DNA of 64,000 nucleotides. Source: Craterostigma plantagineum (lineage: Eukaryota > Streptophyta > Magnoliopsida > Lamiales > Linderniaceae). Shown here one piece after another: positions 11,713-25,492 of this stretch; position 1 is the first letter of the stretch, and the number at the start of each line of letters is the position of its first letter. Location: contig JAPQWV010001581.1 of NCBI GenBank assembly GCA_027422505.1, positions 17,353-81,352 of the forward strand, in the 5' to 3' direction. The translations under genes were made by a program, and so were the position numbers. The notes under the pieces were generated by a model, which was given only the letters and a program-made list of their open reading frames with translations, did no database searches and had not been told where the DNA came from.

Positions 11713-13857
11713 TGTCACGCCCCGACCCGCGTCAAAGGCGCGACAGCCGCCGCGTTTCTCAATAAACGCAAGGCTCGATATCAATTCATACGTCGCAAGA
11801 ATAACAAGAACACTGGATGAAAAATAAGCCGAACGCATATACTAATATATATCAAAGGAGGTTTTACAAAATTTCAAAGATCTCGACATGAAGGAATGAA
11901 TATACAAATAAAATCTCCTTCCAAAAGTACCTCTGCCAATGGTTCCAATGCAGAATGACGATGTCGTACCCAAAACGGAAGAAACAGCAGCGGAACTGAT
12001 GATCGCAAAAAGGCAACCTCCTATCAAAAGAGATATCAACCTAGAAGAAGGAAATATATATGAGATGAGCAAACCACAAGCTCAGTGAGATGATAATACA
12101 GACACACCTTTCCCTCAAGAAGGTGCGTCATCAACGATGATTCCTCCACAACAAACCAAGCGTACCACTAACCAAGTATATGTCATCCTTAGACACACAG
12201 ACAAACATAAGAAAATCCTAAATACACAACATATCAATGATAATGCAAGTAATCACATAAAGACACGTGGGTAGCCATAATCACCTCAAACTGAACTCCC
12301 CGTCAAGAGTCAGAAAAGCCTGTCACCGTACTCTAAATAATGTACCATGGATATAATCTCAATCGTACATCACATGCATATCCCACACTGGTGACGTTAG
12401 CTGAGCTAGTACTCAATATGCCACTCTCACTCACCCGAACCGTGGCCATTCGGGCTACTAATCAATATATGTGCCACTCTCACTCAACCAAACTGTGGCT
12501 ATTCGGGCTACTGATAGATATATGCCACTCTCACTCACCCGAATCGTGGCTATTCAGGCTACTAATACACATATGCCACTCTCACTCACCCGAACCGTGG
12601 CAATTCGGGCTACTAAACCTCGGTATCGAGTAAATGTAACATCAACAATGTCAGATATCACAACTGCTAATCCAGAAGCAGTTCACTAGCACATAACGAT
12701 CACAACACCAATGACACATAAATACCAGTGCAATCATCAACTCAACTCATAGCACCACATGCCCAACCAAGTAATCGTCAATCATAACAAATATGCACAT
12801 CCTATAGCCGGTAAGGCCCACTATCACAATGATAAAATATCACATCATATAAAATGACGAAGTAAAATAAACCATCGTGAGGTTCGCACATCCCGCGAAG
12901 GGAAGGCGTCCCCGTATTATCAATTCACTGTGTCAATCTCTAGCTTTCTCCAAAACGTGGAGCTCCTTACGTGTCCATACCCGATGTATCGTCCCCTAAG
13001 AAGATATAGCGATTCAATTCAACCTTAGACGATATAGTCGACAATACTCATATGATACAACAAGTGTCCCAATATCAAAACTAGTCTGAGAATGCTTAAC
13101 GAATATTACAATGGATACATGGACAACTACCAAAAGCAACCTAAACATGAGCTAGGAATGAACATGGAAACTCCTTCAAGAATTACATGTTATTTTCAGA
13201 TTCGCAGCAGCTACTTTAAATAATCATAGAAAATCGTCGGATTGTCCGATTGAGATGTGTTAAGCTGTGAACAGCTTATCAAATCAGCTTTCGATAGAGA
13301 CCATTTCAAAGAAATCGAAGAAGCATAGGTGGGTTAAAAGTCAAAAATACCGCAGCTTTGCCAGCAAAAATTTCCCAGAAACAGCAATTAAAAAGAATAT
13401 TGCAGTTTCGACTCTCAATTTTGAAAATTCATAGAAAATTGAGAACTAATCAGATTGAACCGAATCCAGCGGCAATGAACAACTGAAGAAGTTATCATTC
13501 CAGAGAAGCAAGTTTATAAGAATCCATGGACTGTAGCTAGGTCAAAAATGTTTAAAACAAAGGCATCGCAGAACTGGGTTTCAGAAAACACATGTACACC
13601 AAAGCGATTTTGATTCTACAACCCATTAAACGTTACCTTAATCAAACTCATATTACACCAGAACAGTTGATAATGAAGTTTGGGAGGTGCTGGTCTTAGT
13701 TGATTGATTTTTTTTTCTTTGATCTCTTCTTTCGTTGCTTGCTAATGAAGAAAAATGAAAATAATAAGGATGAATTAACAAGGCTCTAAGTGGCAATGGG
13801 CTTCGGGGCTGAAAACTAAGTTGGGCCGAAAATTTAATTTATTGGGCCTTAGCTATA
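11713..13857. mobile_element. Probable solo LTR nested in element A's LTR
   Basis: A 2145-bp block interrupts the element A LTR exactly between matching sequences. It begins TGTCACGCCCCGACCC and is flanked on both sides by GGTAT (11708-11712 and 13858-13862), a 5-bp target duplication. The right end reads CTATA rather than ending in CA, so the terminus has mutated or is one or two bases off. No gag or pol is present, consistent with LTR-LTR recombination. The TGTCACGCCCC start is frequent in plant Gypsy LTRs, but I cannot assign a lineage. It contains a tandem repeat at 12418-12621. Confidence 0.62.
12418..12621. repeat. Four-copy 51-53 bp tandem repeat
   Basis: Four units each start TGCCACTCTCACTCA and contain GTGGC-ATTCGGGCTACTA. 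Unit starts fall at about 12418, 12472, 12523 and 12574. It lies inside the solo LTR and creates short open frames with a repeated peptide, which I regard as non-coding. Confidence 0.88.
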
Positions 13858-14052
13858 GGTATTCTTATTAAATTAAGTCAATCACCAAAACTATTAATCT
13901 GAATAATGGAAATTCAAGATTTTTAGCAATTTCTCCCTTTTTGGTGATTAACAAAACTTAAAGCAGAGAGGCATTTTCATTTATATCAAAAATATTTGAT
14001 AAAACTACCAATCTATTACAACTCCTAGCTAAACTCTAGACCTTAGATTTAG

Positions 14053-15799
14053 CTAGCTTCTCATCTCCTTCAGTTTGTTGATCTCCTTATAAGCTGTCTG
14101 CATGAAATCCACCATTATGACTAGTTCTGCCATCCTGGTGAGATTGCAGGCAATGTACCGCAACGCAACAGGATCGTAGAGGGCTTCGACCGGTCCAGCA
14201 TCAGCTACTCTTGTTGGCGTAGGACTGACTAGCTGATCGTCCTGTATTAAAATCATCTCTACATTCTACATTCTTGGGTGTTGTTGACTTAAGGTCAGCT
14301 GCGAGCGATATAGAGATTGATAAGTTGTGAGCGGTGATTGATAGTTCGTCAGGTTTGTCCTGACCTTCTGCTTCCCTGCTACTTTCCCTCTGTATGGCAA
14401 CACCATGGCCGGTCTGAGCAGGTGTCTGATTTACTAGTAGCTGAACAATTTCAGCTATCTGGGTCTTGCTCTTGACAGTGCTGAGTTCCGCCTTGATTGT
14501 ATCTTCACTGCCTCTTATGTCAGATCCGAGAGTGTCGAGGCTTTCGATCACAGTCTTTTCGGACTCCTTCATGGCTTAGAACTGCTCATTGATCTTGTCC
14601 CGGTTCGCGTTGACTGTAAGTGCCAGTGTCGTGACTTGACGGTGCATCCGCTTGATCAGAAACACTTCGCGCACGCTGGCCACCATATCTGTCGGAATGG
14701 GGCTTAGGTTGGGGCATGGCGGTGGCACCGACTGATCTGATTCTTGTACCATTTCGGAACCTATTGATGAAGCTGGCGCTGTCTCTGATTGCGGGTGCAC
14801 GTGGAAGTCTGCTCTGTCTAAGGTGGTTCGTTCTCTAGAGCTTCTGGAGCGACTTCCACAGTTATTTGTGCATGTTCCTCAAAAGTCAGGAGCAGTTGAG
14901 GTTGCTCCTGATGAGAAGTCTCCTTAATCGGGACGGTGTAGGCGATTTCGGTTTCATGAGCCTTTACTGGAATTTCCACCTCAGTCTTCGGGCTTTAACA
15001 GAAATTTCCACCTCTGTTGTTATAGTCACGACCGGAATAGCCTCCTCGATTTCATTGGCATGAATCAGAATTTTCGCCTCGATCACTGTCATCCAGATCT
15101 CAACTGATATCAATGCCAGTTGAGAGGAGATTTTCCTAAGAGTTGGACTTGTTGGAGCTTCAATCCCCTTGGCCGCAGGAACTGGGGATGAGCTAGCTTC
15201 CGGTATCGGCTGTTGGGGCTCAATGTATGGGACCGATCATGAGCTTATGGGCACGACAGAGGTAGTGACCGGTCCCTCTTGTGTGATTTCATTAATGCAG
15301 TCGAAAATCAGTGCTCCATGCTTAGCTTCTCCCTTTCGAGTTTCTCTATAACCAGATCTTGATAGGTGCTTCGGGACATTGGCTGGAAGTTCTGCATCCT
15401 CTCATTTATATATGGTTGTAGTTCGTTCATTTTGAGAATTAAGTGGAAGTATGGACTGGACCAGTTCCTTGACAGAGTTGATGCCGAGATGTTTGACAAG
15501 TCGGCTTTCAGTCTTCTTGGCCTTGTTCATTCGATAAGTGGACACCTCGCGACTGTAAGGTGTGTGGGGACCATGACCCAGTCATCGAACGCCTGGACTG
15601 AGTCTGCAATTTTCTTCTCAATCTCCTCGCTAATGAGGCTCCAAGCAGTTTCTTCAATGCACTGTGGAGACCGAGTGATCGTAGCTTTCCCTTTGCCTTT
15701 GTTAGTGGGAGCTGACTGGATAGTGTCCGGTCGTTTATCACCACAGCTTTTTCCCTTAGAAGAAGCTCTCTCCCTCTGATCGATCGGTGATGAAATCGG
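14053..15799 (-). pseudogene. Element A extra ORF, 3' part
   Basis: Downstream half of the additional protein encoded between RNase H and the 3' LTR of element A. Pieces are spread over several frames: a Leu/Lys-rich segment near 15790-15508, FHLILKMNELQPYINERMQ (15460-15308), a middle segment with SVREVFLIKRMHRQV (14800-14576), an acidic coiled-coil-like part (14572-14201), and a C-terminus ending INKLKEMRS at 14053. The position matches the extra ORF of SIRE-like Copia elements and the better preserved copy in element D. It was cut by element B at 15799/33014. It is too decayed for domain assignment on its own. Confidence 0.6.
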
Positions 15800-17945
15800 T
15801 GTGGGAAACTCCGGGTGACCCGATGCCTTGCCCCGGACGCAGCGGAAATTAAAAGTTTTTCTGGGGTCCCCATACGGTTTCCCCAGGATACTCGATTAAA
15901 TAAAAAAACGCATGTATGACACGGATAAAGGAATAGAGATCTTACCCTCGTCGCGAAGATCCTTAGCTCCCGTAGCTCACGAACTGTGCCGAAGAGAGTC
16001 ACGCCGACCCGTGACGTACCACAAACTTCACCTCCCCAAGGATGGCTAGAGAAAGTAAAGAATGTTTTATAAAGATGTGTTTTAGTGTGTTTGATTTACT
16101 GGAAACTCAAACACACTTAGGGTTTTCTCTAAGACAACCTAAGGAGCTCTCACCACTCTCTAAACGCAAGTTTTTAGTGTGAGAATGGAATTATCATATG
16201 GACGAAATTAGCTCAAAGCCTAATCATAAAATTCCATTTTCAACCTTGAAAATGATTTTAACCTTAATTAAATGAGATCATGTCCTACATGACTCATTTC
16301 TTGTTTGATTCCTTTGATTTATGTCATCTAATGACTAGACATTGTCCCACAAGTCTAACAAAAGAACAAAGACCAAAATTGGATTTGATTTGGCTCAAAT
16401 TTGACCAAAAAACTGTCGGTCACGGCCTGGGTCAAGTCTGTCACGGCCGTGACACTGTCTGGGCAGAAAACGAGCTCACTGCCATGTGTCACGGCCACAT
16501 GCAAAGGTTGTCACGGCCGTGACTGCCCTGACAGCTTTGCGGCAGTTTCGTATTTCGATCCGATCGAGGGGTAAACGATGTACGATTGCCCTGAAATTTT
16601 AACCATAATTAAAAGACTCACCAATCTTGATTCTGACCAAAGGGATTCTCAATCCGAGGTCTATATTGTGAGATATGAATTTTTAAGCTACTGCAACTTT
16701 GCAGACAGGCTTCACGACTGTGACGAGCCTCGCTCATCGTTGTGAACCCTATTTACGCCTCATTCTTCATCACTTTGTTCGTGGATTTACGTCCATATAA
16801 ATACAGTTTCTAAAACTTGTATTCAACATTTTATTAACATCTCTAAGACTGTTAAATCTATTTACATCTCATAATAGTTAGGCACTATCACAGTGATCAT
16901 TTTTAAGCCCGACTCTCTTGGTCGTCTCAACCCGGCAAGGGAGGAATCCAAAAATTGGTAAGCGCCTAGCCAATCCGCGGTATCGAATAGATCCCGTGTT
17001 GAGTGCGATCTTCGATCTACGAACCGACTATAGATTATCATCATATGTATAGACCCTTCACAAATGTCTCGATCGAGTGAGAGTCATGGTTATGTCAAAC
17101 TCACTAGACTAGACTCTATGACTAATTCGTGACTGGCGAAATTACTAAACTGCCCTTACGTCTCACGTAAGTCAGTTTATAGCTTTGGCGAAGACTTCGT
17201 AATTTCCCGTCCCCGAATATGCATAGGACACATATCTCGGTTACTAACGAGATAGTGAATCCCTCACGATAGTCTAAGCACGGCAGTTACCCTTTATTGT
17301 CAAGATCGCACGTCGCCGCCGACCCATGTTCGTCCCGAACAAGGTGGGCCTAGCAAACTAGTGACAAGTCAAGACCCCAAAGTCAACTCCGTCAAAGACC
17401 CTTCGGTCTAAGGTCCACGCACACTACTATAGTCAATCGATCAATCATTGACGCTACCCAGAGTAACGATAAGGCCATGTGATCGTCGATTGCGAGTCGT
17501 GTCCAAGTACAAGTTAATCCCCTGATTCAACTTATACCAATGTAACGACCTCCCGCTTCCAAGTGAATGGTTAGCACAACCATATTAGAGTCGTCAACAA
17601 ATAAGTCATGATCGACACTCAGTCACCCTACCGAGGTCTAAGACTTATGGACTTATTTAATATCAGATGCTAATAGCTCACCGGTGCCCCTCTCTCATCC
17701 CATGAGAATCAGTGACTAAACTCACGAAATATGGGATTTATTTATTACCGTCTCACCGGATGCCTAGTAAGACTTTATAGGTAAATAAATAATATGCCTT
17801 TTAAAGAATAAATAATAAAGTATAAATTCCCTTAATACGTATAAGAATACATTATTCAAATACATAACAAATAATACATCGATTATTAAATACATGCCCT
17901 ATTCATTACATCCTCGAATGGCATTCCGAGGGCACATCCCCAACA
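15800..17945 (-). repeat. Element B LTR a (left outer, 3' LTR)
   Basis: Runs from TGTGGGAAACTCC to ATCCCCAACA. On the minus strand it starts TGTTGGGGATG just after the purine tract. It carries two perfect GTCACGGCCGTGAC palindromes (16440-16453, 16510-16523) and two imperfect ones. Its first 360 bases differ from LTRs b and c at many positions, while the remainder matches b very closely. Confidence 0.9.
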
Positions 17946-20906
17946 ATCTCTCACTTGCACTCAATGCCATGTGCTATGATATCGTAACCCCATTTTATGG
18001 AGGTGTCGATCAAGCACTGCCTGTGAGAGAGGCTTGGTGAACGGGTCCGCAACGTTATCCGCGGTGGCTATTTCTGCACAGCTATGTAGCCATTCTCAAC
18101 GAACCCACGCAGCACGTGGTATTTTCTTTCTATATGCTTGGACTTCGAGTGAGACCTAGGTTCCTTGGCTTGTGCAACTGCCCCACTATTGTCGCACCAC
18201 AATGGTAGCGGGCAGTCCACTATGCCTGGAACAACTTGGAGTTCTTCTAAGAACTTTCTCATCCAAACACCTTCCTTTGCTGCCTCAGAGGCCGCAATAT
18301 ACTCCGCCTCAGTGGTGGAATCGGCAGTAGTGCTTTGCTTAGAACTTTTCCAAGACACTGCTCCACCATTGAGCGTATAGACGAAACCAGAAGTAGATTT
18401 TCGGTCATCCACGTCCGACTGAAAATCCGAATCGGCGTAACCGTCCACCTCTAATTCTCCGTTTCCATAAATCAGTACCATATCTTTAGTCCGTCTAAGG
18501 TACTTAAAGATATTCTTTACTACATTCCAATGTTCCTACCAGGATTCGACTGGTACCGACTTACTATGCTCAAAGCATACGCAATGTCAGGCCGCGTACA
18601 TAGCATCGAATACATTAGGCTACCTATTGCTGATGCATAAGGAATTTCACTCATTTCCTTCCTTGTTTCCTCACTTTGAGGACACATGGATTTCGAGAGA
18701 TGAATGCTATGTCGCATTGGCAAGAACCCTTTCTTAGATTCATCCATTCGAAACGGTTTTATGATCTTTTCTAAGTAAAGGCCTGAGATAGACCTATCAT
18801 TCGATTCACTCGATCTCTAAAAAGGTGAATTCCAAGAATATAGGTTGCTTCTCCCAGGTCTTTCATGGAGAACTCGGTCGAAAGCCAAGCTTTCACCTCC
18901 GAAAGCATTCCGATATCGTTTCCCATCAAAAGGATGTCATCCACGTACAATACGAGGAACGATATCTTACTCCCACTGACCTTCTTGTAAACGCAGGGCT
19001 CATCATCATTCTTTAAGAATCCGTAGTTCCTAACAACTTCATCAAATCGAAGATTCCAGCTTCTAGACGCTTGCTTAAGTCCATAAATAAACCTGTTAAG
19101 CTTGCACACTTTGTGAACATCTGCTTGCGATGTAAAACCCTTGGGCTGCTCCATATAGATTTCCTCCTGGAGGAATCCATTTAGGAAAGCGATTTTCACA
19201 TCCATCTGCCAGATTTCGTAATCATAGTATGCTGTTATGGCAAGCAGAATGCGGATAGACTTAATCATTGCAACAGGTGAAAAGGTTTCCTCATAATCAA
19301 TGCCCTCTTTTTGATTATACCCTTTCGCTACTAGCCTAGCTTTGTAGGTTTCAACCTGTCCGTCAGATCCAATCTTTCTCTTGTAGATCCATTTACACCC
19401 TATAGGTCTAAAACCTTCGGGTAGGTCTACTAGAGTCCAGACTGGGTTGGTGTGCATTGAGTCCATCTCTGCTTTCATAGCTTCGACCCATTTCTTAAAG
19501 TCGACATCCATCATTGCCTGGTCAAAGGTAGCGGGGTCATCACCAACGATCCCCTCAGTCGCAGCACCCCCGTGCTCGACGTGTACCATACCATATCTCT
19601 CAGGCATGCGAGATATTCTACCCGACCTGCGCAATTCTGGGCGCGTCTCGGACTGCTCATCTGTGCCTCAGGCACTGATGTCTCTGGAGGCATTTCATCT
19701 AACTCTCCAAGAGTCACTTCTCTTCCAGCTCCACCTTCTCGAATGAACTATTCCTCGAGAAAGTGAGCATGAATAGCTACGACGATCCTTTGATTATCAT
19801 TGAGGTAAAAATAATATCCCATGCTATCATCGGGATATCAGACGAAACGTCCTTTCATGGACCTAGATTCGAGTTTGTCTGCTACTAGTTTTTTCACATA
19901 GGCAGGGCATCCCCAAACCCTTAAGTGATTCAAGCTGGGCTTCTTACCATTCCAAATTTCGTAAGGTACCCTATCTACAGACTTCGAAAGGGTTCTGTTC
20001 AAAACATAACAGCAGTTTGCAAAGGATATCCCCATAATGATATGGGGAGATCTGTATAGCTTAGCATAGATCGAACTTTATCTAATAATGTCCGATTTCT
20101 GCATTCAGCAACACCATTCAACTGTGGTGTTCCGGACGGTGTAAACTGCGAAATGGTTCCATTTTCTTTCAAGAAATCATCAAACTGGAGACTCATATAC
20201 TCGCCGCCTCGATCTGATCGTACGACTTTAATTGTTTCCCAGTTTGATTTTCCACTAATGTCTTGAATTCCTTGAACTTTTCAAGTGTTTCAGACTTATG
20301 TTTCAACAGATATACCAAGCCGTAGCGAGAGTGATCGTCTGTGAAAGTCACGAAATAGTGGAAATTACCTCGAGCCGCTACACTAAACGGTCCACAAACA
20401 TCTGTATGGATCAAATTCAAAAGATTAGTGGCTCTTTGAAAAGTCCCTGTAAAGGGAGACTTAGTCATTTTGCCGAGGATACAAGATTCGCACGTTGGAT
20501 AGGAATCTGATTCCGTCGACTTAATAATGTCGTGTTTCTCCAACTCTTGAATCTTTCGAATTCTGACATGACCGAGTCTAAGATGCCACAAATACTTTTT
20601 GTTTAACGCTAAGTTACGTTTGTCGGTAACTACATTCGCATGTTCCTGGACGTTAACGTAATATAAACCATTTATTAACGCTGCATTTCTGATGCATTTA
20701 TTTCCAAAATAAATATCACAAATATTATTACTGAACCGAAATTCATAACCATTCTTACTCAAAGCAGGAATAGAAATAATATTTTTCAGCCCCTTGGGCA
20801 ATACAAGTACATCGGATAAATATAATACATGTCCAGAACTTAATACAAGAATCTTCGATCCAACATGACTAGCTGGTACACTATGTTCGCTACCAACGTT
20901 GATCAA
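17946..20906 (-). pseudogene. Element B copy 1 pol: integrase, RT, RNase H
   Basis: Minus-strand pol in several frames. The integrase zinc-finger region (LWHLRLGH, CESCILGK, about 20590-20460) precedes the integrase core with HTDVCGP and FTDDHSRYG (about 20420-20330) and the Glu-bearing stretch GTPQLNGVAECRN (near 20140). The RT (19634-18771) has KARLVAKGYNQKEGIDY, MDVKIAFLNGFL and the active-site YVDD. RNase H (18481-18068 and on) has DGYADSDFQSD and STTEAEYIAASEAAKEG. Premature stops at 19838-19840 and 19748-19750 are shared with copy 2. Several further frame breaks are private and sit in homopolymers. Confidence 0.9.
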
Positions 20907-20933
20907 GACTTCTCGTTCCGCCAGCTTCCTACT

Positions 20934-21857
20934 TCATTCCAGACCCTGGTTCAAAACACAAATGTGAGCACTAGCTCCCGAGTCAAGAATCCACGAAGTG
21001 GAAAATACAGTAAATGAACAATAAGTTTCCAAAACTTTACCTAATGCCCCAGAAGCTCGAAGCTTGGGGCAGTCCCTTTTCCAATGGCCCAGCTCTTGGC
21101 AGTGAAGGCACCTATCAGTCGCCTTCGGAACTTTAGGCACGTTCATTCTGGCTTTGCCCTTTTTCTTTATCCCTCCATTTGGCTTATTAGGCTTGGGCTT
21201 GGGCTTGTTCGACTTAGATCTCTTAGACCTTGTAGTCGCAACAAGTGCAACCTCTTCTCCCTTTCCTTTCTTTAGCTCACGCTGAGTCTGAACCAGCGTG
21301 TTCATGAGTTCAGGAAGTAAAAATCGCCTATCACTCAGATTATAGTTTATAATAAACTGAGCAAATGAAGCTGGGATTGACTGAAGGATCAGGTCAATCT
21401 GAAGCTTGTTGTGAATGGGACAACTGAGAGAACCCAGTTCCTCGATGTACCCAATAAGCTTACGCACATGTGCTGCGACATCTGCGCCCTCAGTCATCTT
21501 GGTATGAAAGAGATTGTCGGCAGCATGATATCGAGACGATCTCGACTGCTCGCCGTACAACTCCTTCAGATGGATCAATATCTCGCGCATTTGCATACTC
21601 TCATGCTGGCGCTGCAGATCATTATTCATCCCAGCTAACATATAAGCCTTGACACGGGCACTATCAGCCATCCATTTGGCATAATATTCCCTGTCAGCAT
21701 CACTCGCACCCTCTTGGGGTTCGAGTGGTATGGGTCCCTCAAGGACATACTCTAGGCGTTCCAGAGTGAGGACTATCCTCAAGTTACGGAGCCAGTCCGC
21801 AAGGTTTGGACCCTCCAAACGATTTTGCGTGATCAGTAAATTGAATGGTGACGTCAT
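20934..21857 (-). pseudogene. Element B copy 1 gag with protease start
   Basis: Copia gag. I start it at the Met of MTSPFNLL (21857); the upstream in-frame codons are probably leader. It contains RLEGPNLADWLRNLRIVL, ELYGEQSRSSRYHAADNLF, a Lys-rich segment, and a CCHC knuckle (CLHCQELGHWKRDC). The Copia protease motif WILDSGASAH follows immediately. A TGA at 20934-20936, after NQGLE, closes the frame in the middle of the protease; the next in-frame residues continue the family pattern (SRKLAEREV). The same stop is in copy 2. Confidence 0.88.
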
Positions 21858-23338
21858 TTTGTATACAAACAAGAAAGAAAACAATCTGCAGAAAATAAAG
21901 CATTGAAGGGGTCAATGTATTATTCTACAAGCACAAATAAGGACTTTAACAATTTGGCTTGGCTCCCACTATTTTTCTCAAAATCCCATTCTCCCGATAG
22001 AGATTTCGGAAACCTCGTTGGCGGAAACCTCGTTGATAGTTTCATAGTGGAGTTAATTTCCCTGCTCCGCAGAAATTAGCATGAACCTAACAGTTTGTTG
22101 GCCCATAACTCGGACGGCGCCGTGTCCCACACGAACCCATGTCTTACACGAGTCCATCTCATGAGTGTTTCAACAACTTTGTCTCCGGTCAGGAACCCTC
22201 ACCCTAACAAGAATAATTGGGAAATAACCGTCTAAGTGTGACCTATCAACGTCTGGCTCAATCCTAACATTTAGAAATTCCCACCTGTAGGATAACTCTT
22301 TATAAGGCGTGAATATGTTTCGGAGAGCGGCATTTAGACAGTCACCCAAAATATCCACGTCAAGAGTAAAATATTGGGCGCCGATAACTCGAAAAAAACT
22401 GCACATAAACTCAAGTCGTTTCAATAATGAGCTTGACTTTATTGTCTTAACGCACCCGGACCAACTACGACAAGAGCGAGATGATTGGCGCCGATAACTC
22501 GGAACAAACCGCACATGACACTCAAGCCGCAATGGTTTCGAGCTTGATAGAAGACAGGAACCCCGTCCCCTTTACCCACTTAGTATTTAGTCAAACCGGG
22601 AGAATACGTCTCACACACATAAGCACTTAAACACGCACGTAACGTCAAACAAACATGCAAGTATTCGCGGTAAACCTAGTTTGCCTATAAGACCGTGTGC
22701 GTGGACTATTTCTACTCTACTACATTTATTTTTATTAAATTACATCTCTTCTCTTCGGCTTCACACTATGTTCTCGAACGACCTCCAAGTCTTCGAATGG
22801 CCTACTCGTGGACCCGTGTCGTACTCGTACGGCCATCGTACTTAAAATTAATTTTCTAAAAATTAACTAAAGTACAAAACGGGGGATCAACTATCCCAAA
22901 CATCCCGTACAATATCAAATAAAATACAAACCGGGGGGGACCTTGTCACCCTTAACATATCACCCGGAAATAGAGCCTAAGTCCACGCCGACGTGTTAAT
23001 ACGTGTCATACAAACATGCATACAACATAAACACGTTCACGACAACAAAACGCTCAAAGAAACCGAAACAAAATTTGGGCTAGTCCTAGACTTACGGGTC
23101 CGGTGTCAAGTTACGAACCGTGGTGAGACTCCCACTAGGGTTTTCTCTCCACGACTCTACGCTACGTCGGAGCAATCGCAACTAGGCGACCTCCGACCAA
23201 GCGAGCACACGGTTTGCAAACTCAAACTAAGTACAACTCATGCTATGACGCTTGAGCAACTTAGTGACTTGCACAACCGAGTTCGTTTCGGACTCGTTTA
23301 TGTCGTTTCTTAGAACCGAGCCTATGGCTCTGATACCA
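21858..23338 (-). other. Element B copy 1 leader and primer-binding site
   Basis: A 1.5-kb non-coding leader between the LTR and gag. The primer-binding site is at 23326-23338 (minus strand TGGTATCAGAGCC, complementary to the 3' end of initiator tRNA-Met). Near 22010 there is a 15-bp direct duplication (GGAAACCTCGTTGGC-like) that copy 2 lacks. Small open frames here have no family resemblance. Confidence 0.78.
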
Positions 23339-23339
23339 C

Positions 23340-25477
23340 AGTTGGGAAACCCCGGGTGACCCGAAGCCTTGCCCCGGACGCAGCGGAATTTAAAAGTTTT
23401 TCCCGGGTTCCTCATACGGTTTCCCCAGGATACTCGGTTAAATAAAGAAAACGCATGTATGACACGGATAAAGGAATAGAGATCTTACCCTCGTCGCGAA
23501 GATCCTTAGCTCCCGTAGCTCACGAACTATGCCGAAGAGAGTCACGCCGACCCCGTGACGTACCACAAACTTCACCTCCCCAAGGATGGCTAGAGGAAGT
23601 AAAGAATATTTTATAAAGATGTGTTTTAGTGTGTTTGATTTACTAGAAACTCAAACACACTTAGGGTTTTCTCTAAGACAACCTAAGGAGCTCTCACCAC
23701 TCTCTAAACTCAAGTTTTTAGTGTGAGAATGGAATTATCATATGGACGAAATTAGCTCAAAGCCTAATCATAAAATTCCATTTTCAACCTTGAAAATGAT
23801 TTTAACCTTAATTAAATGAGATCATGTCCTACATGACTCATTCTTGTTTGATTCCTTTGATTTATGTCATCTAATGACTAGACATTGTCCCACAAGTCTA
23901 ACAAAAGAACAAGGACAAAGTTGGATTTGATTTGGCTCAAATTTGACAAAAAACTGTCGGTCACGGCCTGGGTCAAGTCTGTCACGGCCGTGACACTGTC
24001 TGGGCAGAAAACGAGCTCACTGCCATGTGTCACGGCCACATGCAAAGGTTGTCACGGCCGTGACTGCCCTGACAGCTTTGCGGCAGTTTCGTATTTCGAT
24101 CCGATCGAGGGGTAAACGATGTACGATTGCCCTGAAATTTTAACCATAATTAAAAGACTCACCAATCTTGATTCTGACCAAAGGGATTCTCAATCCGAGG
24201 TCTATATTGTGAGATATGAATTTTTTAAGCTACTGCAACTTTGCAGACAGGCTTCACGACTGTGACGAGCCTCGCTCATCGTTGTGAACCCTATTTACGC
24301 CTCATTCTTCATCACTTTGTTCCGTGGATTTACGTCCATATAAATACAGTTTCTAAAACTTGTATTCAACATTTTTATTAACATCTCTAAGACTGTTAAA
24401 TCTATTTACATCTCATAATAGTTAGGCACTATCACAGTGATCATTTTTAAGCCCGACTCTCTTGGTCGTCTCAACCCGGCAAGGGAGGAATCCAAAAATT
24501 TGGTAAGCGCCTAGCCAATCCCGCGGTATCGAATAGCGATCTTCGATCTACGAACCGACTATAGATTATCATCATATGTATAGACCCTTCACAAATGTCT
24601 CGATCGAGTGAGAGTCATGGTTATGTCAAACTCACTAGACTAGACTCTATGACTAATTCGTGACTGGCGAAATTACTAAACTGCCCTTACGTCTCACGTA
24701 AGTCAGTTTATAGCTTTGGCGAAGACTTCGTAATTTCCCGTCCCCGAATATGCATAGGACACATATCTCGGTTACTAACGAGATAGTGAATCCCTCACGA
24801 TAGTCTAAGCACGGCAGTTACCCTTTATTGTCAAGATCGCACGTCGCCGCCGACCCATGTTCGTCCCCGAACAAGGTGGGCCTAGCAAACTAGTGACAAG
24901 TCAAGACCCCAAAGTCAACTCCGTCAAAGACCCTTCGGTCTAAGGTCCACGCACACTACTATAGTCAATCGATCAATCATTGACGCTACCCAGAGTAACG
25001 ATAAGGCCATGTGATCGTCGATTGCGAGTCGTGTCCAAGTACAAGTTAATCCCCTGATTCAACTTATACCAATGTAACGACCTCCCGCTTCCAAGTGAAT
25101 GGTTAGCACAACCATATTAGAGTCGTCAACAAATAAGTCATGATCGACACTCAGTCACCCTACCGAGGTCTAAGACTTATGGACTTATTTAATATCAGAT
25201 GCTAATAGCTCACCGGTGCCCCTCTCTCATCCCATGAGAATCAGTGACTAAACTCACGAAATATGGGATTTATTTATTACCGTCTCACCGGATGCCTAGT
25301 AAGACTTTATAGGTAAATAAATAATATGCCTTTTAAAGAATAAATAATAAAGTATAAATTCCCTTAATACGTATAAGAATACATTATTCAAATACATAAC
25401 AAATAATACATCGATTATTAAATACATGCCCTATTCATTACATCCTCGAATGGCATTCCGAGGGCACATCCCCAACA
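23340..25477 (-). repeat. Element B LTR b (middle, recombinant)
   Basis: The central LTR, shared by both internal copies. Its first 360 bases carry the LTR c variants (for example GGAATTTAAAAG, CCCGGGTTCCTC, CGAACTATGCC, TTACTAGAAAC), whereas the remainder follows LTR a and lacks the many variants private to LTR c. It also has a private 15-bp deletion near 24535. The mosaic is discussed in the findings. Confidence 0.9.
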
Positions 25478-25492
25478 ATCTCTCACTTGCAC

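Larger units (their letters stand above)
10786..13928 (-). repeat. 3' LTR of element A (interrupted by a solo LTR)
   Basis: The left end starts TGTAGGCTCAG at 10786. It aligns with 46472 onward through GGGGTGAATAAACA, TGGTCTCGTTAAAGATC, AAACTCCTAGACCTTACTAA and the final CAATCACCAAA...AATCTGAATAA. The LTR runs 10786-11712 and resumes at 13863-13928; the middle is the nested solo LTR. On the minus strand it begins TGCTAAAA directly after an AAAAAGGGAGAAAT polypurine tract (13929-13942), the expected position for a 3' LTR. Small open frames inside it have no protein family character. Confidence 0.8.

Noticed and set aside
12340..12689. Repetitive open frames with CHSHSPE-type peptides
   Set aside because: They come from the 51-53 bp tandem repeat in a solo LTR; no start context or family similarity.
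23326..23338. tRNA-like sequence TGGTATCAGAGCC
   Set aside because: It is the retrotransposon primer-binding site, complementary only to a tRNA 3' end; no cloverleaf follows.
22993..23415. Open frames of 106 and 62 residues at the LTR/leader border of element B, repeated at 30511-30933
   Set aside because: They cross the primer-binding site and LTR start and resemble no protein; identical presence in both copies is explained by the duplication.
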